From: a virus
Virus record (IMG/VR): IMGVR_UViG_3300021368_000996
Coordinates: 1 to 33,969 of that record
DNA: 33,969 bases
Reading direction: 5' to 3' (one strand)
Each line of letters starts with the position of its first letter. Positions within the stretch are counted from its first letter, which is position 1. The position numbers were made by a program, and so were the translations under genes. The notes under the pieces were generated by a model, which was not told the origin of the DNA, searched no databases, and saw only the letters and a list, made by a program, of their open reading frames with translations. This document shows positions 8,495 through 15,393 of the stretch, one piece after another.

Positions 8495-9099
8495 TTAAAG
8501 CAGTCAGTCCTAACAATCTTGGATGGTTAGAAAAAAAATTATCTCGCCAAGAAAAGATACATTTATGGGAATGTATCGAAAGCGGAGGTGAGGACTTAAA
8601 AGAAAAACTAGCAGGAAATATTTCCACTAGTCATGTGATTCCTGACACTGATGATTGGTTCTTCGATAATACATTGATAGAACTGATAGAAAGATATGGT
8701 CAAGAATTTGTTGACTTAACTAGATCATTGCCTACAACAGAAGTCCTTCCTATATGTTTGGATAAAATGTGGGTTAACTATCAGAACCAATATGAATTCA
8801 ACCCAATGCATGATCATACTGGTATCTATAGTTTTGTAATCTGGATGAAAATTCCTACTAAATTTGAAGAGCAAAAGAAATTACCATTTGCTCGATCAAA
8901 TTCTATGGACATCTCTAATTTTCAATTTATCATCACAAATATTTTAGGTCAACCTTGTCCTTACACATATTTTATGTCACCTGAATATGAAGGAACTATG
9001 TTATTTTTCCCATCTAAACTAACACATATAGTATATCCTTTCTATAATTGTGATGACCAACGTATCTCTATCTCAGGCAATTTGTCTTTAAAAGTATGA
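8491..9099 (+). CDS. 2OG-Fe(II) oxygenase-like protein (HxH type)
   Basis: 202 residues. The pattern follows the group with an HxH first motif: NPMHDHTGIYSFVIWM (H107 and H109), FFPSKLTHIVYPF (H179) and RISISGNL (R191). The order and spacing of these elements fit the double-stranded beta-helix core. The insert between strands (about 123-165) is longer than in its neighbours. Substrate unknown. Start and stop both overlap neighbours by 4 bases (ATGA), placing it in an operon with the upstream oxygenase and the downstream exported metallopeptidase-like gene. Confidence 0.72.
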   Translation: MIKAVSPNNLGWLEKKLSRQEKIHLWECIESGGEDLKEKLAGNISTSHVIPDTDDWFFDNTLIELIERYGQEFVDLTRSLPTTEVLPICLDKMWVNYQNQYEFNPMHDHTGIYSFVIWMKIPTKFEEQKKLPFARSNSMDISNFQFIITNILGQPCPYTYFMSPEYEGTMLFFPSKLTHIVYPFYNCDDQRISISGNLSLKV

Positions 9100-9773
9100 A
9101 AAACACCATTATTGCTGGACTTCTTCTCGGTATGGCACATGGATTCTCCATGCCTGTACAAGCAGAGGGTAAGATTACTAAAGGATACTACACCATGGAC
9201 GCCATGGGTTGTATGCTTCTTAAAGAATGCACCAAGGATGTAGAAAGGATCAACTCATCTATTGATCTCGAACATGCATTTCCACAATCTAATTGGGATC
9301 CAGTCAAAGATGAGTTTGATCAGATTATGATCGCCTTTAAGAAGATTGGTGTTCATGTTCACCTTGCTGATGAAAAGTATTTTCCTGTAGGACATCGTGG
9401 TGTCTATCATACTGTAAGTAATCACTTCTATCTCAATCGCTCATATGTGTATCGCCCACACATCCTGATGAGTGTTGTTCGTCATGAAGGTTGGCACGCT
9501 GCTCAGGATTGTATGGCAGGCACCATCAAGAATAATATGATCGCTATTATCAAACCTGAAGACGATGTGCCTATGATTTGGAAAGAAATGGTCAAGCGCA
9601 CTTATCCTGCACACGCACAACCCTGGGAAGCAGAAGCAACCTGGGCAGGCAAAACTGAGAATATGACACAGGAAGCATTAGAGTCCTGTGCTCGTGGCAC
9701 TATGTGGACTGATTATAATCCTACACCCATGACTGGTGAATGGTTAAAAGAAAACGGATACCTTACTAAATAA
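9096..9773 (+). CDS. Exported HEGWH zinc metallopeptidase-like protein
   Basis: 225 residues. The N terminus is a signal peptide (Lys3, hydrophobic 5-16, cleavage after VQA near residue 23). VVRHEGWHAAQDC gives the zincin motif H130-E131-x-x-H134, and PWEAEATWA offers a third acidic ligand at Glu178 or Glu180. Cysteines 39, 45, 138 and 198 could form two disulfides, fitting an extracytoplasmic protein. The HE-x-x-H-x-AQDC context recalls uncharacterised proteins of marine cyanobacteria. Possible roles are periplasmic cleavage of a host protein or help in lysis; neither can be shown here. It closes the coupled oxygenase operon. Confidence 0.68.
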   Translation: MKNTIIAGLLLGMAHGFSMPVQAEGKITKGYYTMDAMGCMLLKECTKDVERINSSIDLEHAFPQSNWDPVKDEFDQIMIAFKKIGVHVHLADEKYFPVGHRGVYHTVSNHFYLNRSYVYRPHILMSVVRHEGWHAAQDCMAGTIKNNMIAIIKPEDDVPMIWKEMVKRTYPAHAQPWEAEATWAGKTENMTQEALESCARGTMWTDYNPTPMTGEWLKENGYLTK

Positions 9774-9799
9774 ACTTATAGGATATAAACCTTAAATAA

Positions 9800-12337
9800 A
9801 TGGCAACAATTGATGGTATTATCAATGAACCTTCAGTAAATTTTGTCGGTAGAGACGGATTTTTCTGGTGGGTTGGTGAAGTAGAAGACAACGAAGATCC
9901 AATGGAACTCGGACGCTGTAAGGTTCGGGTTCTCGGATATTACACGAACGTTCGTGGTGGAACTACTGCTGATTTGCCAACTAAAGAAATTCCTTGGGCA
10001 ACTGTTCTACAACATACTTCTCAGGCAGGTAATGATGGTCAGGGTGAAAGTTCTGGTCAATTACAACCTGGCGCTATTGTTATGGGATTCTTCATGGATG
10101 GAGAATCTGCACAGATGCCCATTGTGATTGGTGTCTTGCGTGTAAATAAATCTCCAGAATCTGCAGATAAGAAAGTATTTGCATTTACTGGTGAATACAT
10201 GGAACCAGGCATCGCACCCAATGCATCTGCTTTGAATCCAACTTCACCAAACTCTGTTACTGCTAGAACTAAATCAGAAGGATATAATCGTCAGGGTAAT
10301 AATAACTCAGTATCATTGCCTGCTAGTAAGACAACAGGTGTTCAAGGTGCTGGTTCTCCAAATAGTATTGCTACAACTCCTGGTGTTGCTGGTAGTAGTG
10401 CTAACCCTGTAAAACCAAGAAATCCAGAAAAACCAATTCCTGCTGCTAATGGTGTTGGTGGTCCATGGAAAACTTTAGAGTATCAATTATCTTATCTTGT
10501 AGAAGATCTAGCAGATACGGCAGGTAATCTAGTTAAAGCAGAAGATGGTGACTTCTTAGATATTGTTTCTGGAAAACTGGTTACTGCAAAGGCATTGACT
10601 GCAAAGATTCAAAACTTTTTGAGTGCAGTATTTACGCAGGTTGTTTCTGCAGTTCGTCAATCAATTGCTAACTTAGCAGAGCAACTGCAACTCGTTAACC
10701 TTTTAGGCGGTGCTACTGGTGTTCCGTTTATTATCTTTACTGCTATTCAACAGGCAGTCGTACAGATTCTATCTTCTCTATGTAATATTGACTCTAACTT
10801 GATTGGTTACATCTCTGATCCTATTGGAAGTCTTACTAATATTGTTAATTCATTCTTGGATGGAATCATTGATAAGGCAGCAATGGTTCTTCAGGGTGTT
10901 CAGGAAATCATTGATAGTATCGTCTGCAGTGTAAATAACATCCTTGATCAAGTTCTTTCAATTGTTGATACAGTTTCAACTATTGTTCAGGGTGTTCAGC
11001 AAGCACAAGAAATTATTGAAGCATGGAAATCTGGTAGTGCTATTTTCTCAGAAGGAACAGACTTAATCAAGAATGGAATCAGTAGCATCACTGGTCTCAT
11101 TGCTATGTTTATTAAGTTTGCTGCTGGTAATTGCGACAGAACTCCTGATGGCGGTGTAGATACAGTTGGTTGGTTCCCTCTCTTTGGTGTTACACATTGT
11201 ACACCTGAAGAATTAGAAGAAATTAATAAAATCCGAGGAAAACAAAGAGGGAGTTGTGGCAATAATAGTGGTGGTGGAAGTTTAATCGATAACATCATTG
11301 CTGAAGCAGATCCATATATGACTGCTGCAAAAACATGGATTAATGGTGCATATGAGATGTATGTTGGTACACCAGGTAGACAAGCAAGTCTAAAAAAAGA
11401 TACCAACGGAACTACACACCTCGCAGTTAAAACTAACAATCATGAGTATGCTAAACATGTAGCATATAAAAAGATTCGTGAAGAGAACAAAGATCTCAGT
11501 GACGAAGAAGCACAAAAATTAGCAGATCAAACCGCAAAGCAAAATAATAGTGGTAAAGGTGATACTGGTAATTTAGTTGCAAACCACTCAACTTATGCAG
11601 GTAACTACACTCAAGAAATTCATGGTGATGATTGTAAAACAGTTGACAATGATAAGGTTGTCAATGTAAATGGCGATTACTTCTTGAAAGTTACAGGTGA
11701 CATGCACCTTGAAGTTGGTGGTGGTTTATTCGTTGATGCTGAAGGTGCTCCTAAGGTAGTTGATAAGAATGGTGAGGATAAAAGCACTAAGATTCAAAAG
11801 CATACACTCAAATTTGGATCTGATGTTGATATCAACGTTGTTGGTGCTAAACTTGAAGCACAAGCATCCGAAATTAACCTCGCATCACAATCCACTAAAA
11901 TTACTGGTGCATTGTATGAAAACTCTTGTAGTCAGCAAAGTATGTCTGGTGCAGAAATTATCTGTACAGGATCTAATAGTATCAGTTTGATTACAACAAC
12001 ACTGAATGAAACTATTAACATGCTTAGTGCAGGTATTCCTCCTGCAAAAGCAGGTATCTTCAGACTAGTAAAAGGATCTGTAGAAACTATCATGTCTCCT
12101 GCTGGTTCTGCTGCTGATGCTGTTCCTCGGTATACTATTTCAAATACTGCGGGTCTTAAAGCAGAAAACTATGGTCTTACTTCTGTATGTGACGTTAAAG
12201 GTGCATACACATTAACTGTTGGTGGTGTCGCTACTACAAAAGTTGGTGGTGTTTGTTCTATCTCTGCTGGTGGTGCGATGAATCTCATCGCGAAAGGCAA
12301 AATGATCATTGGAGCACCAACTATTTACTTAAACTAA
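9800..12337 (+). CDS. gp5: gp5-like baseplate hub/spike protein (no lysozyme domain seen)
   Basis: 845 residues. Residues about 20-135 form an OB-fold as in gp5/VgrG (ELGRCKVRVLGYY, the WATVLQHT strand, GQLQPGAIVMGFFMDGE, MPIVIGVL). A Pro/Asn-rich linker follows, then a long helical, hydrophobic section (about 215-430). From about 600 to the end there are short repeated strands (DNDKVVNVNGDYFLKVTGD, MHLEVGGG) typical of the gp5/VgrG C-terminal triple beta-helix needle. The T4 lysozyme catalytic pattern is not visible where T4 gp5 has it. In T4 this protein trimerises on gp27 and pierces the outer membrane. It is separated from the gp27-like gene by the cp12-to-metallopeptidase insertion. Confidence 0.82.
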   Translation: MATIDGIINEPSVNFVGRDGFFWWVGEVEDNEDPMELGRCKVRVLGYYTNVRGGTTADLPTKEIPWATVLQHTSQAGNDGQGESSGQLQPGAIVMGFFMDGESAQMPIVIGVLRVNKSPESADKKVFAFTGEYMEPGIAPNASALNPTSPNSVTARTKSEGYNRQGNNNSVSLPASKTTGVQGAGSPNSIATTPGVAGSSANPVKPRNPEKPIPAANGVGGPWKTLEYQLSYLVEDLADTAGNLVKAEDGDFLDIVSGKLVTAKALTAKIQNFLSAVFTQVVSAVRQSIANLAEQLQLVNLLGGATGVPFIIFTAIQQAVVQILSSLCNIDSNLIGYISDPIGSLTNIVNSFLDGIIDKAAMVLQGVQEIIDSIVCSVNNILDQVLSIVDTVSTIVQGVQQAQEIIEAWKSGSAIFSEGTDLIKNGISSITGLIAMFIKFAAGNCDRTPDGGVDTVGWFPLFGVTHCTPEELEEINKIRGKQRGSCGNNSGGGSLIDNIIAEADPYMTAAKTWINGAYEMYVGTPGRQASLKKDTNGTTHLAVKTNNHEYAKHVAYKKIREENKDLSDEEAQKLADQTAKQNNSGKGDTGNLVANHSTYAGNYTQEIHGDDCKTVDNDKVVNVNGDYFLKVTGDMHLEVGGGLFVDAEGAPKVVDKNGEDKSTKIQKHTLKFGSDVDINVVGAKLEAQASEINLASQSTKITGALYENSCSQQSMSGAEIICTGSNSISLITTTLNETINMLSAGIPPAKAGIFRLVKGSVETIMSPAGSAADAVPRYTISNTAGLKAENYGLTSVCDVKGAYTLTVGGVATTKVGGVCSISAGGAMNLIAKGKMIIGAPTIYLN

Positions 12338-12339
12338 TT

Positions 12340-12897
12340 ATGACAAATTGGCAAATTCTTCCGATGTTTGCTCGTCCGATAGCAATCACGAAGATTGATG
12401 ATGAAAAAACTAAAGCAGTTCAAAAACTTGCATCTAATGTGATGTGGTTTGCTTCAAAAGAACATCAGGATATTGAGATAGCATATTCTAAGAAGGATAA
12501 TATCCTTAAAGGAGAACTGCAGGAATATTTTCTCGACCTTTCTGCAGACTTAATTGGTGAGTTTGGGTATCAATGTGATATTCAAATGACTAGATCATAC
12601 TTCCGAAAGTCTGATCCATCAGGATTTACTTGGGAAGATTGTAACCCAGGATCTTGGTTTACTGCTATTTTCTGGTGGGAAGATTATGCGGAAGAATCTG
12701 GTGCAATAAAGTTTTCTTGTGACCCTGATCCATACGGACAACCTAAGGAATGGAATGTATGGAGTTCTCCTTGGATCGATATTTACCCCAATGCAGGCGC
12801 GTTATGCATATTCCCCAGCACCATGCGTAATCGCTTGACTGTTAACCAGTCAGAGACCTCTCGGAAGGAACTGATGTTCCACTTTGTGCCAAAGTAA
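12340..12897 (+). CDS. Oxygenase-fold protein lacking metal ligands
   Basis: 185 residues from ATG 12340, just after the gp5 stop; an upstream in-frame start at 12253 would lie inside gp5 and is rejected. The strand order (SWFTAIFWWEDYAEESGAIK, IYPNAGALCIFPSTM, RKELMFHFV) fits a 2OG-oxygenase double-stranded beta-helix. The HxD/H site reads WEDCNPGSW with no His, and the distal His position of FPS-x-x-x-H is Asn164. Arg175 of the co-substrate site is kept. It is therefore probably not an iron enzyme but a pseudoenzyme or binding protein; a wrong family assignment is the alternative. Confidence 0.55.
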   Translation: MTNWQILPMFARPIAITKIDDEKTKAVQKLASNVMWFASKEHQDIEIAYSKKDNILKGELQEYFLDLSADLIGEFGYQCDIQMTRSYFRKSDPSGFTWEDCNPGSWFTAIFWWEDYAEESGAIKFSCDPDPYGQPKEWNVWSSPWIDIYPNAGALCIFPSTMRNRLTVNQSETSRKELMFHFVPK

Positions 12898-12908
12898 CTG
12901 CTGGCACA
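12885..12908 (+). other. Stem-loop at gene end, upstream of early promoter
   Basis: TGTGCCA (12885-12891) pairs with TGGCACA (12902-12908) around a 10-base loop that contains the TAA stop of the preceding gene. No T-run follows, so it is not a classic terminator. TGGCACA recurs at 28111 and 31604, each 12-13 bases before a -35 box. Confidence 0.5.
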
Positions 12909-12914
12909 CCCCCC

Positions 12915-12942
12915 TTGCGTTTCGCTCTGGTTGTGCTATAAT
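12915..12942 (+). promoter_or_regulatory. Sigma70-like early promoter
   Basis: TTGCGT (12915-12920), a 16-base spacer and TATAAT (12937-12942), preceded by TGTGC. It lies in a real intergenic gap 25 bases before ATG 12967, and the leader carries AATCAAGGGA as a ribosome-binding region. It should be read by the unmodified host polymerase. Confidence 0.72.
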
Positions 12943-12966
12943 ACATAGGTAATCAAGGGAACTCCC

Positions 12967-13161
12967 ATGGACACCGAACTGGCACATGTCTTCGTCAACT
13001 TCTCGAAGCGTTCTATGAAAATCGTAGACAACGAAGGATATGACAAAGATGTCAACTGGAAGTGGGACTATGAAGGAGCAGCAGGTTTCTCTGAAACTGT
13101 TTCTGAACTAGGGGAAATTCTCGATCCCGATATGATCACCTATTGTTTTGCAGAAGTATGA
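12967..13161 (+). CDS. Small hypothetical protein
   Basis: 64 residues, acidic, predicted mixed strand/helix (HVFVNFSKRSMKIVDNEG looks like a strand pair; SETVSELGEIL a helix). No recognised family. It is the first gene after an early-type promoter, has an AAGGGA ribosome site 6-7 bases upstream, and overlaps the next start as ATGA, so it heads a three-gene early operon that runs into tRNA-Leu. Confidence 0.75.
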   Translation: MDTELAHVFVNFSKRSMKIVDNEGYDKDVNWKWDYEGAAGFSETVSELGEILDPDMITYCFAEV

Positions 13162-13388
13162 TTGGACCTATTGGTATTACCCTACGTCAAGCAGAAGATC
13201 ACTTTGATTTCATTATGGATCTAACAGAATCTCAACATGTATGCTGGAAGATTACTCGTCCAGATGGAAAGTCTGCGATGATGGTTCCTGTAAATGAGAT
13301 CCCTCCTGTTGCAGATGAAATCCAACAGCAAGCAGAAGAATTTCGTAAATCATTTTTAGAAGGAGTTGGTGTTTCTGATGAGACCTGA
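13158..13388 (+). CDS. Phd/YefM antitoxin-like small protein
   Basis: 76 residues from ATG 13158 (ATGA overlap); an in-frame start 15 bases earlier is less likely. GITLRQAEDHFDFIMDL followed by VCWKITRPDGKSAMMVPV resembles the N-terminal DNA-binding part of Phd/YefM antitoxins (I-T-x-x-x-A, a helix, then I-T-R-x-G-K-x-x-A-x-x-V). A Gln/Glu-rich helix ends it. No toxin of the Doc or YoeB type is visible next to it. The resemblance is short and was judged by eye, so the protein could be an autorepressor, a decoy antitoxin or unrelated. Confidence 0.42.
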   Translation: MIGPIGITLRQAEDHFDFIMDLTESQHVCWKITRPDGKSAMMVPVNEIPPVADEIQQQAEEFRKSFLEGVGVSDET

Positions 13389-13578
13389 AACTCGTAAATC
13401 TATGGAAATGCTTTGGTCAGCAAAATGGAACTTGCCAACAGCAGCAGCACATGCTAATCTTAGCAACAAGGAGATGAAAATTACTTTCAATGAGTATTGT
13501 CATTTCCATCCCCCAACCTATGATGGGAGTGTGGCGGAATCGGTAGACGCACCAGACTTAAAATCTGTTGAGAATTAA
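13378..13578 (+). CDS. Small hypothetical protein running into tRNA-Leu
   Basis: 66 residues from ATG 13378, overlapping the previous gene by 11 bases; the in-frame start at 13366 is less likely. Residues about 8-45 (WSAKWNLPTAAAHANLSNKEM) could form helices with a helix-turn-helix look. No family is recognised. From about residue 50 the frame is the translated 5' part of tRNA-Leu and stops at a TAA in its variable arm (13576-13578), so the last 17-18 residues are tRNA-encoded. The natural end may have been replaced when the tRNA arrived. Confidence 0.6.
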   Translation: MRPETRKSMEMLWSAKWNLPTAAAHANLSNKEMKITFNEYCHFHPPTYDGSVAESVDAPDLKSVEN

Positions 13579-13609
13579 TCTCGTGGGGGTTCAAGTCCCC
13601 CCACTCCTA
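13525..13609 (+). tRNA. trnL-TAA: tRNA-Leu (anticodon TAA)
   Basis: 85 bases, with the long variable arm of class II tRNAs. Acceptor GGGAGTG pairs with CACTCCT (first pair G-T), discriminator A; anticodon loop ACTTAAAAT in stem CAGA/TCTG gives TAA; T arm GGGGG/CCCCC with TTCAAGT. No CCA is encoded. It overlaps the 3' end of the 66-residue gene by 54 bases. Confidence 0.94.
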
Positions 13610-13613
13610 TATT

Positions 13614-13793
13614 ATGGACAAGGAAAAGTTGATTGAGATGCTTCACCAAAATGAAAATGACTATCACGAACTTCCGATGTATGGTCTAATTTCAGATTGG
13701 TATCTTCGTTATTGGCATCTACATATTGCATTGTATCAGTATTTGGAACTTGATAAGGAGGATTATTATGGTCCTTGGCCTCTAAGACAATAG
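13614..13793 (+). CDS. Small hypothetical protein
   Basis: 59 residues, starting 4 bases after tRNA-Leu and ending at TAG 13793. It is rich in Tyr, Trp, Leu and acidic residues (ISDWYLRYWHLHIALYQYLEL), likely a helical pair with an amphipathic face. No family is recognised. Codon use and the lack of any other frame here support it as real. No ribosome site is obvious, as expected if translated from a transcript processed at the tRNA 3' end. Confidence 0.55.
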   Translation: MDKEKLIEMLHQNENDYHELPMYGLISDWYLRYWHLHIALYQYLELDKEDYYGPWPLRQ

Positions 13794-13843
13794 TCCCGAA
13801 ATGACTTAAAACTTGCTCTGGTCGGGTGTTCCCTTCGTTTACT

Positions 13844-14395
13844 ATGGAATTTTTATTTTCTAACTCATTTTATTCTAAATTTCAAGCACCTAATGCTGGT
13901 GAATTAATCTCAACTCTAGAGATGGATGAGGGTGAAAATGTAAAATATTCATGGTCCGACATGTGTAATGTAAAGACTTATCGTCTTTCAACTGAAAAGT
14001 ATCTCCCAATCCTGAAACCTTCTATTGAACTATTTGCTCGTAATGCAGCGATTGGAGAACTAAATTATTACATGTGGGATCCTTGGATAAATTTTTATTC
14101 AAGAAATGGTTTCCAAGAGTTGCATGATCATTCTAATCATGATATAGTATGTGTATTCTTCTTGGACACTGGTATAGACTTTAGTGAATTCTACTTCTAC
14201 AATAGAAATCACATTCAATGGTCTTTTAACTGGAGAACTCTTATGGAACTATCTGATAGGTTTGTACCTACAATCAGAGAAGGTGACATAATGTTTTTCC
14301 CAGGTCATATGTTGCATGGAGTATCTCCTCACCGATCCGATAAAGTGAGGAGAACACTATCGTTCAATCTGGATATTACTTTTCCAAATGCATGA
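13844..14395 (+). CDS. 2OG-Fe(II) oxygenase-like protein
   Basis: 183 residues from ATG 13844; a GTG 18 bases upstream is in frame but less likely. Motifs: QELHDHSNHDIVCVFFL (H94, H96), FFPGHMLHGVSPH (H158) and R169/R170-TLSFNL. This is the HxH variant of the double-stranded beta-helix oxygenases (the TIGR02466-like pattern with P-x-H-x-H replaced by Q-E-L-H-D-H). Substrate unknown. It overlaps the next, different oxygenase by 8 bases, so two non-identical oxygenases are made from one message. Confidence 0.75.
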   Translation: MEFLFSNSFYSKFQAPNAGELISTLEMDEGENVKYSWSDMCNVKTYRLSTEKYLPILKPSIELFARNAAIGELNYYMWDPWINFYSRNGFQELHDHSNHDIVCVFFLDTGIDFSEFYFYNRNHIQWSFNWRTLMELSDRFVPTIREGDIMFFPGHMLHGVSPHRSDKVRRTLSFNLDITFPNA

Positions 14396-14939
14396 TTTTA
14401 TCAGAGAATATCAAATTAGTAAAGAACTCTGCGAAGAATTAATCATACATTTTCATACCTCCATGAATAAACGTCCTGGAGAATGTGGAAGAGGTGTTGA
14501 CTTGAACGTAAAAAGATCTACAGATTCTGAATTTACAGACTTAGACACAGGTTACGGAAAACTTTATCATGATGCTCTCATGAAATGTGTAGATGCATAT
14601 TGCGATGAGTATCCATTCGCTGAGTTTTATTGTGAATTCAGTGCCGTAGAACCTATTCGTTTACAATGGTATAAACCAGGCGAAAGTTTTCGTTTGTATC
14701 ACTGCGAACGAGGATCTGTAGAAAGTTCTATGAGACATCTAGTCTTTATGACTTATCTCAATGATATTGATGTTGGTGGTGAAACTGAGTTTTACCATCA
14801 GCAACTCAAAGTTAAACCTGAGACAGGTAAAACACTTATCTGGCCATCAGATTGGACATTCACACATCGTGGAGTAGTTGCACCTCACGAACACAAATAC
14901 ATAGTCACAGGTTGGTTATCATTTCCATCGCCCCCGTAG
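14388..14939 (+). CDS. Prolyl-4-hydroxylase-type 2OG-Fe(II) oxygenase
   Basis: 183 residues. RLQWYKPGESFRLYHCERG then LVFMTYLNDIDVGGETEFY and GKTLIWPSDWTFTHRGVVAP is the prolyl-4-hydroxylase layout. The metal site is H105-C-E107 with H160; the usual Asp is Glu, which still can bind iron. K170 replaces the Arg for 2-oxoglutarate, as in true P4Hs. The last two prolines and the TAG stop lie inside tRNA-Thr: the stop is tRNA bases 8-10. Confidence 0.82.
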   Translation: MHDFIREYQISKELCEELIIHFHTSMNKRPGECGRGVDLNVKRSTDSEFTDLDTGYGKLYHDALMKCVDAYCDEYPFAEFYCEFSAVEPIRLQWYKPGESFRLYHCERGSVESSMRHLVFMTYLNDIDVGGETEFYHQQLKVKPETGKTLIWPSDWTFTHRGVVAPHEHKYIVTGWLSFPSPP

Positions 14940-15001
14940 CTCAGTGGTAGAGCAGGGCTTTTGTAAAGCTCAGGTCGCAAGTTCAAATCTTGTCAGGGGC
15001 T
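14930..15001 (+). tRNA. trnT-TGT: tRNA-Thr (anticodon TGT)
   Basis: 72 bases. Acceptor GCCCCCG pairs with CAGGGGC apart from one C-A mismatch at pair 6, discriminator T; D stem GCTC/GAGC; anticodon loop TTTGTAA gives TGT; T arm GCAAG/CTTGT. No CCA. The first 10 bases overlap the oxygenase gene upstream, whose TAG stop is T8-A9-G10. tRNA-Ala follows after 4 bases. Confidence 0.93.
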
Positions 15002-15005
15002 CCTT

Positions 15006-15078
15006 GGGGAATTAGCTCAGTTGGTAGAGCGCCTGCTTTGCAAGCAGGATGTCAGCGGTTCGAGTCCGCTATTCTCCA
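15006..15078 (+). tRNA. trnA-TGC: tRNA-Ala (anticodon TGC)
   Basis: 73 bases. Acceptor GGGGAAT pairs with ATTCTCC (one G-T), discriminator A; anticodon stem CCTGC/GCAGG with loop TTTGCAA gives TGC; T arm AGCGG/CCGCT with TTCGAGT. No CCA encoded. It is in tandem with tRNA-Thr and must be cut from the same precursor. Confidence 0.96.
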
Positions 15079-15126
15079 TGGGGGAGTACAAAAGATCTGT
15101 ATTTTAGAAACAGCGCCCCCTCTTTT

Positions 15127-15327
15127 ATGGCATCTAATTACGAATTTGGTGGTAGACCCGTAACGGGAGTTCATCTTCTTCTACTCATAAGTGAGATGGA
15201 AGGTACTTATCAACATCTTAAGTACATGGGTTTTGAAGAAGATATGACCACTATTGACAATATGAAGAAAAAGTATTATAGTCTTTACTTCAAGACTGCC
15301 AAACAAGAAAAACTCAATCCTCAGTAG
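15127..15327 (+). CDS. Small hypothetical protein ending in tRNA-Asn
   Basis: 66 residues from ATG 15127; the frame is open from 15049 but that start is inside tRNA-Ala. A short Gly-rich start (EFGGRPVTGVHLLLLISEME) is followed by a helical, Lys/Tyr-rich C-terminal half. No family is recognised. Its TAG stop (15325-15327) is bases 8-10 of tRNA-Asn and its last residues (NPQ) overlap the tRNA 5' acceptor strand. Confidence 0.6.
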   Translation: MASNYEFGGRPVTGVHLLLLISEMEGTYQHLKYMGFEEDMTTIDNMKKKYYSLYFKTAKQEKLNPQ

Positions 15328-15389
15328 CTCAGCGGCAGAGCTATCGACTGTTAATCGATTGGTCGTAGGTTCAAATCCTACCTGGGGAG
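15318..15389 (+). tRNA. trnN-GTT: tRNA-Asn (anticodon GTT)
   Basis: 72 bases. Acceptor TCCTCAG pairs with CTGGGGA (one T-G), discriminator G as usual for Asn; anticodon stem ATCGA/TCGAT with loop CTGTTAA gives GTT; T arm GTAGG/CCTAC with TTCAAAT. No CCA. Its first 10 bases overlap the 66-residue gene upstream, and the next oxygenase starts 5 bases after it. Confidence 0.95.
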
Positions 15390-15393
15390 TTAT

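Noticed and set aside
9768-9799. Late-promoter-like CTAAATAAAC and ATATAAAC before gp5
   Set aside because: Neither matches the ATAAATA core.
12253-12339. N-terminal extension of the oxygenase-fold gene
   Set aside because: Would lie inside gp5; ATG 12340 gives a normal N terminus directly after the gp5 stop.
13795-13843. Promoter-like TTGCTC before the oxygenase gene at 13844
   Set aside because: No acceptable -10 at 16-18 bases.
15079-15126. Possible terminator (GGGGG ... CCCCC then TTTT) after tRNA-Ala
   Set aside because: Only five pairs with a loop near 27 bases; too weak to call.
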